Shown here in pieces: positions 1-8,115 of a stretch of 27,369 bases of DNA. The notes below the pieces were generated by a model that was not told the origin of the DNA, made no database searches, and worked only from the letters and a program-made list of their open reading frames with translations. Position 1 is the first letter of the stretch, and every line of letters starts with the position of its first letter. A program made the position numbers and the translations under genes. The stretch covers positions 1 to 27,369 of the forward strand of contig CAZJBD010000013.1 of the NCBI GenBank assembly GCA_964544265.1, written 5' to 3'. The stretch comes from JALHVH01 sp964544265. GTDB lineage: Bacteria; Acidobacteriota; Aminicenantia; Aminicenantales; Saccharicenantaceae.

Positions 1-106
1 GGGTTGGGGGGATTAATAATTACAGACAGAGTCTTGGGTGTGTCGCCGCGCCCCTGCGCCATTGTCTATATCATACGAAAAGATACTTCCAATGGGATTT
101 TGGGAT

Positions 107-135
107 TTGACCCCGGCTTACGATTAAAATAGAAT
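107..135 (+). promoter_or_regulatory. Sigma-70-type promoter of the first TPR gene
   Basis: TTGACC (107-112), a 17-bp spacer and TAGAAT (130-135) precede the first gene. The predicted transcript start near 142 leaves a leader of about 14 nt containing AGGGAGG (144-150), five bases before the ATG. The -35 lies inside TTTGACCCCG, the same decamer that ends the long inverted repeat near 27,000. Nothing else recognisable is seen in 1-106. Confidence 0.6.
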
Positions 136-155
136 AAATTCATAGGGAGGACGGA

Positions 156-1073
156 ATGAAAAGAGCTAAGTTCGCTATCTTATTTCTGCTTGTCGCAACA
201 TCGTTCATCTTTTCCCAAAGCTATAGAGGCCAGGGGCGAATTAGAGGTGTCGTCACCGACCAGGACGGCACGCCTCTGGAGGGCGTCCGAGTAAAACTCT
301 TTTCCATAAGGGGACAATCCGGCCTCGAGGTCGTGACCAATGCCGCTGGCGAGTGGACCGCGAACTACGTCCGCGGCGGGGGATGGAACATCGATTTTGA
401 AAAAGCCGGGTACGCCCCCAAAAGCATCAGCACCCAGATCCAGGAGGTCTCCAATAATCCCCCCGTCGAAATCAAGCTTCAAAAGGTCGAGGGCATAGTT
501 ATCACAGATGAGCTCACAGCTGCCTTGGAGGAAGGGAACCGGCTTTTCGAAGAAAAAAAGTACCAGGAAGCCATCGCCAGTTACGAAAGCCTCCTGGCCA
601 AGACCCCCGATGCCTATATTATTTACATCAATATCGGCAATTGCTGGTTCGAGCTCCAGGATTACGACAAGGCGGAGGAAGCCTATAAGAAAGTTTTGGA
701 GAAGGAACCGGACAACTACAATGTCATTCTTCTCATCGGGAACTGCTATGCCAACCGGGGCCAAGAGGACAAGGCCTTGGAATGGTATGGCAAGATCGAA
801 TTCGAAAAAATAACGGACCCGATGGTCCTCTACAACATCGGCACGTCCTTTACCAAACAGTCCAAACTTGAAGACGCTTTGAAATTCTACAAGCGAGCGG
901 TCGAGCTCCGGCCCGATTTCCTCGATGCCATCTATCAGCTCGGCCTAACCTATCTTGCCCTGGGCAACAATCCGGAGGCAATGGCCGCCTTCGAAAATTA
1001 TCTTAAGTACGACTCCGAATCGGAAAGGGCGGCCCAGGTCAAAGGCTTCATCGAATTCCTGAAAAAGAAATAA
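156..1073 (+). CDS. Secreted carboxypeptidase-regulatory-like / TPR protein
   Basis: This 305-residue exported protein starts with a signal peptide ending near residue 20 (FSQS). Residues about 25-110 form a beta-sandwich of the carboxypeptidase-regulatory-like type (GRIRGVVTDQDGTPLEGV, later a GY-AP turn). At least four tetratricopeptide repeats follow (about 120-300), with typical A-x-x-x-Y/F-E and PDN/PDF turns. No catalytic residues are visible, so it is probably a periplasmic or envelope scaffold for protein contacts. The start is supported by AGGGAGG five bases upstream. The sulfatase-TPR gene begins 12 nt after its stop, so the two are probably cotranscribed. The domain architecture is clear; the partner and process are unknown. 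Confidence 0.85.
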   Translation: MKRAKFAILFLLVATSFIFSQSYRGQGRIRGVVTDQDGTPLEGVRVKLFSIRGQSGLEVVTNAAGEWTANYVRGGGWNIDFEKAGYAPKSISTQIQEVSNNPPVEIKLQKVEGIVITDELTAALEEGNRLFEEKKYQEAIASYESLLAKTPDAYIIYINIGNCWFELQDYDKAEEAYKKVLEKEPDNYNVILLIGNCYANRGQEDKALEWYGKIEFEKITDPMVLYNIGTSFTKQSKLEDALKFYKRAVELRPDFLDAIYQLGLTYLALGNNPEAMAAFENYLKYDSESERAAQVKGFIEFLKKK

Positions 1074-1085
1074 TCCGGCGCGGCT

Positions 1086-3218
1086 ATGATGAGACTTTCT
1101 CGGCCGGCAGCAGCGTTCTTCATTCTTATCGCCGCCCTTTTGATTCCCGCGGCAACGATGTTCGGGACTGTGGCCGGCGTGGAAAAGGGCCACCCCAACC
1201 TTCTCCTAATCACCATTGACACGCTGAGGCCCGACCGGTTGGGCTGCTATGGAAGCCGGGAGGTCAAGACCCCCACCATCGATGCGCTGGCCTCAAGGGG
1301 TGTCGTCTTCGAAAAGGCTTTTGCTCATACTCCCTTGACTCTCCCCTCCCATACCAGCATCCTGCTCGGCACGACGCCGCCCTTTCACGGTGTGCACGAC
1401 AACTCCGGCTTCATCGTCCGGGACGAATTCCTGACCCTCGCAGAATGGCTCAAGGAGCGCGGCTACGCGACCGCGGCCTTCGTCGGGGCCTTCCCCCTTG
1501 ATTCGCGGTTCGGTCTCACCCAGGGCTTCGACGTCTACGACGACGATTATGGAAGCCAGAGCCTCAACGAGTTCATTTTCGTAGAGCGGAAGGCGGAGGT
1601 CGTTGTGGACCGGACGATCTCTTGGCTTAAGGACAGGAAAAGCCCCTGGTTTGTCTGGGTCCACTGCTTTGACCCCCATCAGCCCTACCAGCCGCCCGAG
1701 CCCTTTAACTCCCAATACAAGGGCCGCGCTTACGATGGCGAGGTGGCCTATATGGATTCGGCCCTGGGCAAGCTGATGGATTTCCTGAAGGCGAAAGGCC
1801 TGGAAAGCAGCACGGCAATCATCTTCACGGCCGACCACGGCGAGTCCCTGGGCGAGCATGGGGAGATGACCCACGGCTACTTCGCTTATAACGCCACGCT
1901 TCACGTGCCCCTAATGATCGCCTCACCGGGACTGAAGCCAGGGCGCGCCGCTGGGAACGCCTCACACATCGATATCTTGCCAACGGTCTGCGATGCCCTG
2001 CGCGTGCCCAAGCCAGCAGGGCTTCAGGGCGTATCCCTATGGGCCGCTGCTCAAGGGAAGACGGCCCCTATACGGCCAATCTATTTCGAAGCCCTAACGG
2101 CCTATTACAACCGCGGCTGGGCGCCGCTCAGAGGCGCCATCGAAGGCAACTCAAAATTCATGGATTCCCCGATCCCGGAGCTTTATGATCTCGAGAAGGA
2201 TTTTAACGAGCAACACAACCTGGCCGGGACGGCGGAGCTCGGCGCTCATAAAAAAGCCTTCGATGAGCTTTTGAAATCCCAGTTTTCCACAGAGGGGGCC
2301 GCGGCGGCCCGGAAGATCGACCGGGATACGAGCGAGAAGCTTCGAAGCCTCGGATACCTAGCCTCTTTCCAAGGACCTCAAAAGAAAACGTTCACCGAAG
2401 CGGACGACCTCAAAACCCTCCTTCCGTTCCAGAACCTCTGGATGCAGGCTATGAGCGCTCAATACGGAGGGAAACCCGACGAGGCCATTCGGATGCTCAA
2501 GGAGATCATCGGCCAACGGACGGATTTTGACCTGGCCTATACCCACCTGGCCAACCTCTACAAAGAGAAAGGACGCCTGAGCGACACTGTCGACGTTCTC
2601 CTTGAAGCCTACCGGAACAACCCCCTGAGTTATAGGATCATGACAAGCTACGGAATCGCTCTCATCGACGCCGGCCGCAATGATGAAGCCCTGGACGTGC
2701 TCAATAAGGCCGCAGAGATCATCGATTTCGATCCCGAGGCCTGGAACTACATCGGCGTCGCCCACTGGAACAAGGGCGGTCTTAACGCGGCCCTGAAGGC
2801 TTATGAGAAGGCCCTGGCCCTCGATAACAATTACGCCATCGTTTTCAACAATCTCGGTTCTCTCCACCTTTCGGAATACCTGAAAGAAAATAGGCCCCAG
2901 CCCTTGTCCGAGGCCGTGACGAATTTCCGGCGGAGTATCGAGCTCGATCCGAAATACGCGTCGGCATGGAATGGGCTGGGAGCGGCTCTCAAAATGAGCG
3001 GCGATATAGAAGGGGCCCTTGCCGCTTGGAAAAAAGCCGTCGAGCTTAAGCCGGACTTCTCCTATCCTCTTTATAACCTCGGCTTAATCCTGCTCAGCAG
3101 AGGGGACAAGGCTCAGGCCCTCGTCTATCTCACAAAGTACAAGGATGGGAACTATGCGTCTCTCCCGCTCAACGAAAGACAGAGGCTTGACGCGCTCATC
3201 CAAAAATGCAAGGAATGA
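1086..3218 (+). CDS. Sulfatase-like hydrolase with C-terminal TPR domain
   Basis: This 710-residue protein has an N-terminal signal or anchor segment (about 1-30). An alkaline-phosphatase-superfamily sulfatase domain follows (about 36-390), then TPRs (about 445-700). Metal-site motifs are visible: LITIDTLRPD near 41-50, FDPHQPY near 196, and TADHGESLGEHGEMTHG near 248. The position normally held by the formylglycine Cys/Ser is Thr85 in TLPSHTS, so a classical formylglycine sulfatase is unlikely. Threonine is the nucleophile in related phosphoethanolamine and lipoteichoic-acid transferases. The reaction (sulfate or phosphoester hydrolysis, or transfer) cannot be fixed from sequence. ATG at 1086 or 1089 is possible and no strong ribosome-binding site is seen. 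It follows the TPR gene by 12 nt. Confidence 0.85.
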   Translation: MMRLSRPAAAFFILIAALLIPAATMFGTVAGVEKGHPNLLLITIDTLRPDRLGCYGSREVKTPTIDALASRGVVFEKAFAHTPLTLPSHTSILLGTTPPFHGVHDNSGFIVRDEFLTLAEWLKERGYATAAFVGAFPLDSRFGLTQGFDVYDDDYGSQSLNEFIFVERKAEVVVDRTISWLKDRKSPWFVWVHCFDPHQPYQPPEPFNSQYKGRAYDGEVAYMDSALGKLMDFLKAKGLESSTAIIFTADHGESLGEHGEMTHGYFAYNATLHVPLMIASPGLKPGRAAGNASHIDILPTVCDALRVPKPAGLQGVSLWAAAQGKTAPIRPIYFEALTAYYNRGWAPLRGAIEGNSKFMDSPIPELYDLEKDFNEQHNLAGTAELGAHKKAFDELLKSQFSTEGAAAARKIDRDTSEKLRSLGYLASFQGPQKKTFTEADDLKTLLPFQNLWMQAMSAQYGGKPDEAIRMLKEIIGQRTDFDLAYTHLANLYKEKGRLSDTVDVLLEAYRNNPLSYRIMTSYGIALIDAGRNDEALDVLNKAAEIIDFDPEAWNYIGVAHWNKGGLNAALKAYEKALALDNNYAIVFNNLGSLHLSEYLKENRPQPLSEAVTNFRRSIELDPKYASAWNGLGAALKMSGDIEGALAAWKKAVELKPDFSYPLYNLGLILLSRGDKAQALVYLTKYKDGNYASLPLNERQRLDALIQKCKE

Positions 3219-3229
3219 GATAGGCGGAT

Positions 3230-3257
3230 TTGACAGCTATCATTCCGTGGATACAAT
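3230..3257 (+). promoter_or_regulatory. Strong promoter giving a leaderless start
   Basis: TTGACA (3230-3235), a 16-bp spacer and TACAAT (3252-3257) lie just upstream of the GWxTD gene. Only six bases separate the -10 box from the ATG at 3264, so transcription should begin at or beside the start codon. There is no ribosome-binding site in the gap, consistent with leaderless initiation. Confidence 0.65.
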
Positions 3258-3263
3258 AGCGTT

Positions 3264-5369
3264 ATGGCATTCATTCCCATCCTGATTGTCTTCATGCTCC
3301 TTCTAGGAGGTATCCCGGCCGGGCTCCACGCCCAGACCGAGAAACCCGCCCCGGCGAAGTCGTCCGTCATCAAGGAAAAAGACCTGGCGGAAAGATACCG
3401 CGAGTGGCTCCGGCTCGTAAGCTATATCATTCTCCCCGTCGAGAAAGAAGTTTTCATGAAGCTTGCGACCGACCGAGACAGGGATATTTTCGTCGAATCC
3501 TTCTGGAAACAGAGGGACCCCACTCCGTCGACGCCCCAGAACGAATATAAGGATGAGCATATCAAGCGTTTCGCTTATGCCAACATGTATTACCGCCGAG
3601 GGACTCCCCGCGAAGGCTGGATGACGGATATGGGCCGTATGCATATCATCCTCGGCCCTCCGGCATCGATCGAAAGGTTTGAAGGTGTCGCCGGCATCCA
3701 CCCCTGCCAAGTCTGGTATTACCGGGGCGAAAAGGAAAAGCGCCTGCCGGCGTACTTCGGCCTTGTCTTTTTCAAGCGCGGCGGATCGGGCGAGTTCAAG
3801 CTCTACAATCCGACATCTGACGGCCCGGGAAGCCTCCTTGTCGACACCCAGGGCGTCGACTTGACCAATGGCGCAGAGGTCTATCAGAAGATCAAGGACC
3901 TGGCCCCGACTCTGGCGGGGATGTCCATTTCCATGATCCCGGGCGAATATCCCTATGCTTTCACGCCTTCGCCTCAGATCAACATCCTCATGGCCGAAAT
4001 CATCGAATCCCCCAAGAAAGACATCAGCCCCGCCTATGCCACTCACTTCCTGGATTACAAGGGGATCGTCAGCACCGAGTATCTGACGAATTATATCGAG
4101 AGCTCGGCCGAGGTGGCCGTGGTCAGGGATGCCGTCCTGGACATCCCCTTTGTTCACTTTTCCATGGCCCCCAAGAAGCTTTCCATCGATTACTACGAAC
4201 CCAATGACCAATACTACTGCAATTTCAAGCTGAGCGTCAGCCTCCGTAAGGGCGACAGGATTATCTTTCAGTACTCCAAGGATTTTCCTTTCTACTTCCC
4301 CCCGGCCAACGTGGATGGAATCAGGGCCAACGGTGTGGCCGTCCAGGACGTGTTTCCGGCGATCGAGGGAACCTACGGGCTTTCGATCCTCCTCCAGAAC
4401 GCCGTCGGCAAAGAGTTTTCGCTTTTCGAAAAAGAGATCACCATCCCCGGGGAGGCGCAGGCCCCGGCCATAGCCGGATTCGTCCTTGGCTACAAGTTGC
4501 AGGACTATAAAGCAGGGGTCAACGCCCCTTTCAAATTCCAGGACAAGCAGCTTGTTGTGGACGCCAAAAGCACGATGGGCCTCAGCGACGAGGCGGCTTT
4601 TGCCTTCGACCTGGTGGGAATTCATGAAGAACTCTGGAAGGAGGGACGCGTCCTTTGCCAGGTGATTGCCACAAACGAGAATGGGGCCGTAAAGAGGGAG
4701 GTTTCCCTGCCCCTTTCGTCCTATCCCCGGCAGAAGGTCATGGGCATCACTCAGGCCATCCCGGTTCGGGACCTCAGCCCAGATTATTATGAACTCAAAC
4801 TCAGGCTGGTGGACGGCGCGGGTAAGCTCCTCGACGAGAAACGCGTTCCTTTCATCGTCTCCCCGGCCGAGGCGGTCCCCCACCCGGTGACCCTCTCAAA
4901 AACATTCCCGGTGTCCAACAGCTTTCTCTATTATTATGCCGCCGCTTATCAGTACGCTCAGGCCGGTCTGCCGGAACAAGCTGAGAAGCTCTACAAGCGG
5001 GCTTACTCGGCCAATCCGGACTATAAGGAAGGGCTCGTGGATTACGCTTTATTCCTCTTGATGACAAGAAAGTATCGTGAAGCGCTCGTCCTCTCCGAAG
5101 GTCTCAAGGACACGGAGAAATTCAGGTTCGATCACTTTCTCATCAAGGGCCAAGCCCAGGCCGGTCTTGGAGACTACGGGAGCGCCATCGCCAGCCTCCT
5201 CGAAGGGAACAAGATTTACAACAGCGATACGCGCTTGTTGAATTCTCTGGGTCGCTGCTATCTCCAGACCGGCGACAAGACCCGGGCATTCCAGGCCCTT
5301 AAGGCGTCCCTCAGCCTGAATCCCGACCAGAAGGATATCCAGGACCTCGTCCGCAGCCTGGAGAAATGA
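3264..5369 (+). CDS. GWxTD domain-containing protein with C-terminal TPRs
   Basis: This 701-residue exported protein has a signal peptide of about 24 residues (hydrophobic core, then GLHAQ). Residues about 45-155 carry the GWxTD domain: repeated FW-x-QRDPTP and R-x-x-YAN-MYY segments, then the signature GWMTDMGR with IILGPP near residue 118. The middle is predicted beta-rich with no known catalytic motif, and residues about 560-700 form TPRs. GWxTD proteins are common in Acidobacteriota and Aminicenantes and have no established biochemical role. It has its own promoter, so it is probably transcribed separately from the sulfatase gene. It converges on pgsW with a 10-nt gap and no obvious terminator. 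Confidence 0.88.
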   Translation: MAFIPILIVFMLLLGGIPAGLHAQTEKPAPAKSSVIKEKDLAERYREWLRLVSYIILPVEKEVFMKLATDRDRDIFVESFWKQRDPTPSTPQNEYKDEHIKRFAYANMYYRRGTPREGWMTDMGRMHIILGPPASIERFEGVAGIHPCQVWYYRGEKEKRLPAYFGLVFFKRGGSGEFKLYNPTSDGPGSLLVDTQGVDLTNGAEVYQKIKDLAPTLAGMSISMIPGEYPYAFTPSPQINILMAEIIESPKKDISPAYATHFLDYKGIVSTEYLTNYIESSAEVAVVRDAVLDIPFVHFSMAPKKLSIDYYEPNDQYYCNFKLSVSLRKGDRIIFQYSKDFPFYFPPANVDGIRANGVAVQDVFPAIEGTYGLSILLQNAVGKEFSLFEKEITIPGEAQAPAIAGFVLGYKLQDYKAGVNAPFKFQDKQLVVDAKSTMGLSDEAAFAFDLVGIHEELWKEGRVLCQVIATNENGAVKREVSLPLSSYPRQKVMGITQAIPVRDLSPDYYELKLRLVDGAGKLLDEKRVPFIVSPAEAVPHPVTLSKTFPVSNSFLYYYAAAYQYAQAGLPEQAEKLYKRAYSANPDYKEGLVDYALFLLMTRKYREALVLSEGLKDTEKFRFDHFLIKGQAQAGLGDYGSAIASLLEGNKIYNSDTRLLNSLGRCYLQTGDKTRAFQALKASLSLNPDQKDIQDLVRSLEK

Positions 5370-5379
5370 CCTATAGATT

Positions 5380-6447
5380 TCAGGGCCGCCGAAAAAGCGC
5401 CAGGGCACAAACCGCCAGAATGAAATAGGCTCCGATGAGGATCATAACGAGCGGATTGGAGCCCGGGGAACGGCGATAGACGTCCCCTTCCCCGGGCCGC
5501 GGCAGAGGGCTCGGGTCCCAGGGCAGGCCATAGCGCACAGTCAGTCCCTTGATATTCAGGAGGTGGATAATGGGAACGCGGCGCCTGGCCATCTCCTGAA
5601 CCATGCCCCTCCTTTCCGAGGGGGGAATGGCCCGGACTTTGGTCGACCCCGGCTTCAATCCGAGGACCGAGGCGTCCGTCCCCATATTGGCCCAGCTGCC
5701 GCCGATATTGACAAAGGCTGCGATCCGTTTCCCGCCCGCGCTCTCCTCGTAAAGCCCGAACCGGCGTTCCAGGTTCCTTGGGAGGTCCGGTTCTTCGATG
5801 ATCGGGAGGCCGCTTTTACGCGCCTCATTCATAAGAAACCGGCGGCCTTCTTCGCTCATATCGCGGCCCGTGTCCCCTTCTCCGCCGATGGAAAGGGCGA
5901 TAACCTTTCCCCCTATATCGATCTTTTTTGAGATACAGGAATACATATCGAGCCAGAAAAAACGCAGGTCGTTCGCGCCCCACTGGGAAGCGCCCAACGA
6001 ACAGATGAACAAGGCGTCAACGTTCATGGCCTTGGCGGCAGAAAGGACGGCTAAAAGGAGCGCCGGGAATGAGCTCGAACCGCCCACGGCGATGGCCTCC
6101 CCTTCTTTCACCCCGGCCTCATTCAATAATCTCACGAGAAGTCCAGCAAAATCAGGATTGGTCGTCGTCCGCTTGGCCTCCAGGTTTCCCAGGGTGGTCG
6201 TGATCGGAGAGGTCTCGACTCCGACGAGGCCGGTCCGGTTCGGATCGGCTGCCGCGTCGGGAAGGACCTTCTTCTGTTCCCGGCATCCTATAAGAGCCCT
6301 CTCAGAAGCAAGCATGATCTCCGCCGCCTGGACCATCACCCCCCGCTCCGGAAGCGCGCCGAACGGGATGAACTTGAAGAGGCCAAAAAAGAGAAGGCTC
6401 AGACCCGCCGTGAGGTAAAGGCCGGGCGAGTTCAGCGTTTTTCTCAT
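5380..6447 (-). CDS. pgsW: Poly-gamma-glutamate system protein PgsW-like
   Basis: This 355-residue membrane-anchored protein has one N-terminal transmembrane segment (about 8-30) and one at the C-terminus (about 330-352), with a soluble domain between. The central part has glycine-rich conserved runs (VGGSSSFPALLLA, CSLGASQWGAND, VNIGGSWANMG). These match the PgsW family, which is found only beside pgsB and pgsC homologues. Its biochemical function is not established. The ATG overlaps the pgsC stop by four bases (ATGA), so the two are translationally coupled. It is the last gene of the minus-strand pgs operon. No separate pgsA/capA gene (PGA export) is seen in the window. Confidence 0.8.
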   Translation of the reverse strand: MRKTLNSPGLYLTAGLSLLFFGLFKFIPFGALPERGVMVQAAEIMLASERALIGCREQKKVLPDAAADPNRTGLVGVETSPITTTLGNLEAKRTTTNPDFAGLLVRLLNEAGVKEGEAIAVGGSSSFPALLLAVLSAAKAMNVDALFICSLGASQWGANDLRFFWLDMYSCISKKIDIGGKVIALSIGGEGDTGRDMSEEGRRFLMNEARKSGLPIIEEPDLPRNLERRFGLYEESAGGKRIAAFVNIGGSWANMGTDASVLGLKPGSTKVRAIPPSERRGMVQEMARRRVPIIHLLNIKGLTVRYGLPWDPSPLPRPGEGDVYRRSPGSNPLVMILIGAYFILAVCALALFRRP

Positions 6448-6878
6448 AGCCAGGAAACAAGCCGGACAAGAAAATAGGTGAAGATGGATACCGTGGCCAG
6501 CGAGGCCAGGGTCGGAAGGGGCCGCTGCCTTTCCAGGCTGCTGGCCAGAAGCCCGGGAATAACCCAGCCGATCGCGCGAAGCTCAAGGGATTCATGGAAG
6601 ATCTGCGGCAGGAGCAAGAACCAGGCTTGGGCCAGGACGGCTCCGACGAGGATCATCATAACGAACCGCCGTCTGCCGAAAAGGATAAGATAACGGGAGA
6701 GCCCCTTATAAACCAGGAGGGCAAGGGCAGCAACAAGGAGGGTGGCCAGGACCCTCATCGGCTGGTCGAGATAGAGAGCGATGTAGCCAGGGACGATGAG
6801 CCCGCCCGGGGAGATCTCCAGGAGCTCCGTATAGAGAAGAGCTAGTAAGAGTCCTATGAGCAGCGTTTCAAACACCAT
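6444..6878 (-). CDS. pgsC: Poly-gamma-glutamate biosynthesis protein PgsC/CapC
   Basis: This 144-residue integral membrane protein has about four or five hydrophobic segments and is close to the usual CapC length (about 150). The N-terminus (LLIGLLLALLYTELLEISPG, then GLIVPGYIALYLDQP) is characteristic: PgsC proteins begin with a helix followed by a conserved P-G-G-x-I/V-x-P-G-Y turn. PgsC works with PgsB in the membrane complex that polymerises glutamate through gamma-amide bonds. I chose ATG 6878 because the longer reading would add 18 non-hydrophobic residues encoded inside pgsB. It overlaps the pgsB 3' end by 11 bases. Confidence 0.85.
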   Translation of the reverse strand: MVFETLLIGLLLALLYTELLEISPGGLIVPGYIALYLDQPMRVLATLLVAALALLVYKGLSRYLILFGRRRFVMMILVGAVLAQAWFLLLPQIFHESLELRAIGWVIPGLLASSLERQRPLPTLASLATVSIFTYFLVRLVSWL

Positions 6879-8064
6879 GGACCGTCCCCGTCCGTTCCCA
6901 GTACTCGACAATGTCTTTGCCCACCCCACCAATATTACCCAATCCGATCACGACAGCCGGCCCGTCTGCAGGCCGAAGGAGGCCCTTGAAAATGGCTTCG
7001 GGCGTCCGTTCCTTGAGGGCAGCGAGCCGTCGTTCCGGCCACCCGATCCGCTTTTTTTGCCTGCGGACGAAGGCCCTGGCATGACCCCCGATGACCATGA
7101 TCCGGGCCAGGCGATCGAAGTCCCCCCTCTCCAAAGCCTCGGCCCATTGAAGTGTTCGGTCGCCCCGGTCATCCCGGAGGTTCAGGAGCCCGATGAAATC
7201 CCGACCGGAGAGAGACGGTCTGTCCATGATCCGATCCAAGGCTTCACGTGACGACCTGGGGTCGTTGGCTGCGAAAGCGCTGACAAAAGACATCACCTGC
7301 CCGGCCGCAGGCCCCTTTGAATCCCATATCCTGAGGGCCCCGAAATCAGGCGCGGCTTTGGTCATGCCGCGAAGGGCCGTTTCTTCCTCGACGCCGAGCA
7401 GGCGAGCCGCCTCGAGGGCCAGTCTGACGTTCGGTTCGAGCTGTTCCTGAGGAAGTTCGGCCGTGGGGTCCGCGTTCCCCTTGCTGCTTTTCCGGGCAAG
7501 GATGAGCTTCGCTCCGAGGGCCCTCACTCTTCGTTCGAAAACGGGAAAGAGCTCTTCTTCGGGAAGGATGACCGTCCCCTGAACCGGGAAAGTCGAGGCC
7601 AGGCAGGCCGCGATCTCCTCCAGGCTTTGACCCATCAGATCGAGGTGGTCGAGACGGACGTTGGTCAGAACCAGAATATTCGGCCTGATCAGGCGCCTCG
7701 ATTCGGCAAACAAACATTCCTCGCCGATGCTCATCATCTCCGTGACCAGGGCCTTCACGCCGAGCCGAACCGCCGTCCGGACGATCCGCTTCTGTTCGAG
7801 AACCGAAGGCAGCCCCCGCCTCCTAACCTCTCGTTCCGTTCCGTCCGGCAGGATCAAGGCGGCCCGGGAGCCCGTGGTCTTGGCCAAGACGCTCATCCCC
7901 GACTCCCGCAAGACCCCGGCGATGAGGCGGACTACAGTCGATTTTCCCCGGGTTCCGGTGACGCAAACCCTGACGGGGATACGGCGCAGCCTGAAGTCAA
8001 GGACAAGACGCTCGATCAAAAGGTATACAAGGAAGGCTGCGGAACACCCGGCGGCAACCCACAA
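6868..8064 (-). CDS. pgsB: Poly-gamma-glutamate synthase PgsB/CapB
   Basis: This Mur-ligase-like amide ligase of about 398 residues has an N-terminal membrane helix (about 4-20). It has an ATP-binding loop, VTGTRGKST (near residue 35), and conserved LTNVRLDHLDLMG and TEMMSIG motifs. These match CapB/PgsB, which activates the gamma-carboxyl of glutamate with ATP and extends the chain at the inner membrane. The length fits the family (about 390). The start is uncertain. TTG at 8064 lies about 12 nt from a strong AAGGAGGG, whereas an in-frame CTG at 8073 (giving M-K-A-L-W) is three to four bases from the same site. The aminopeptidase stop is only about 40-50 nt upstream on the same strand, so cotranscription is likely. 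Confidence 0.87.
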   Translation of the reverse strand: MWVAAGCSAAFLVYLLIERLVLDFRLRRIPVRVCVTGTRGKSTVVRLIAGVLRESGMSVLAKTTGSRAALILPDGTEREVRRRGLPSVLEQKRIVRTAVRLGVKALVTEMMSIGEECLFAESRRLIRPNILVLTNVRLDHLDLMGQSLEEIAACLASTFPVQGTVILPEEELFPVFERRVRALGAKLILARKSSKGNADPTAELPQEQLEPNVRLALEAARLLGVEEETALRGMTKAAPDFGALRIWDSKGPAAGQVMSFVSAFAANDPRSSREALDRIMDRPSLSGRDFIGLLNLRDDRGDRTLQWAEALERGDFDRLARIMVIGGHARAFVRRQKKRIGWPERRLAALKERTPEAIFKGLLRPADGPAVVIGLGNIGGVGKDIVEYWERTGTVHGV

Positions 8065-8115
8065 AGCCTTCAGCGACCCTCCTTTCGATTAAAGCGCGGC
8101 GGCCAGGAGAAATAA

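Noticed and set aside
1..106. Extension of a repeat copy from the TTTGACCCCG decamer
   Set aside because: No second arm or wider match to the repeat near 27,000 is visible upstream, so only the decamer is reported.
3303..4883. Long minus-strand open frame opposite the GWxTD gene
   Set aside because: It has low-complexity composition, no domain pattern and no ribosome-binding site. It mirrors a gene with a clear signal peptide and motifs.
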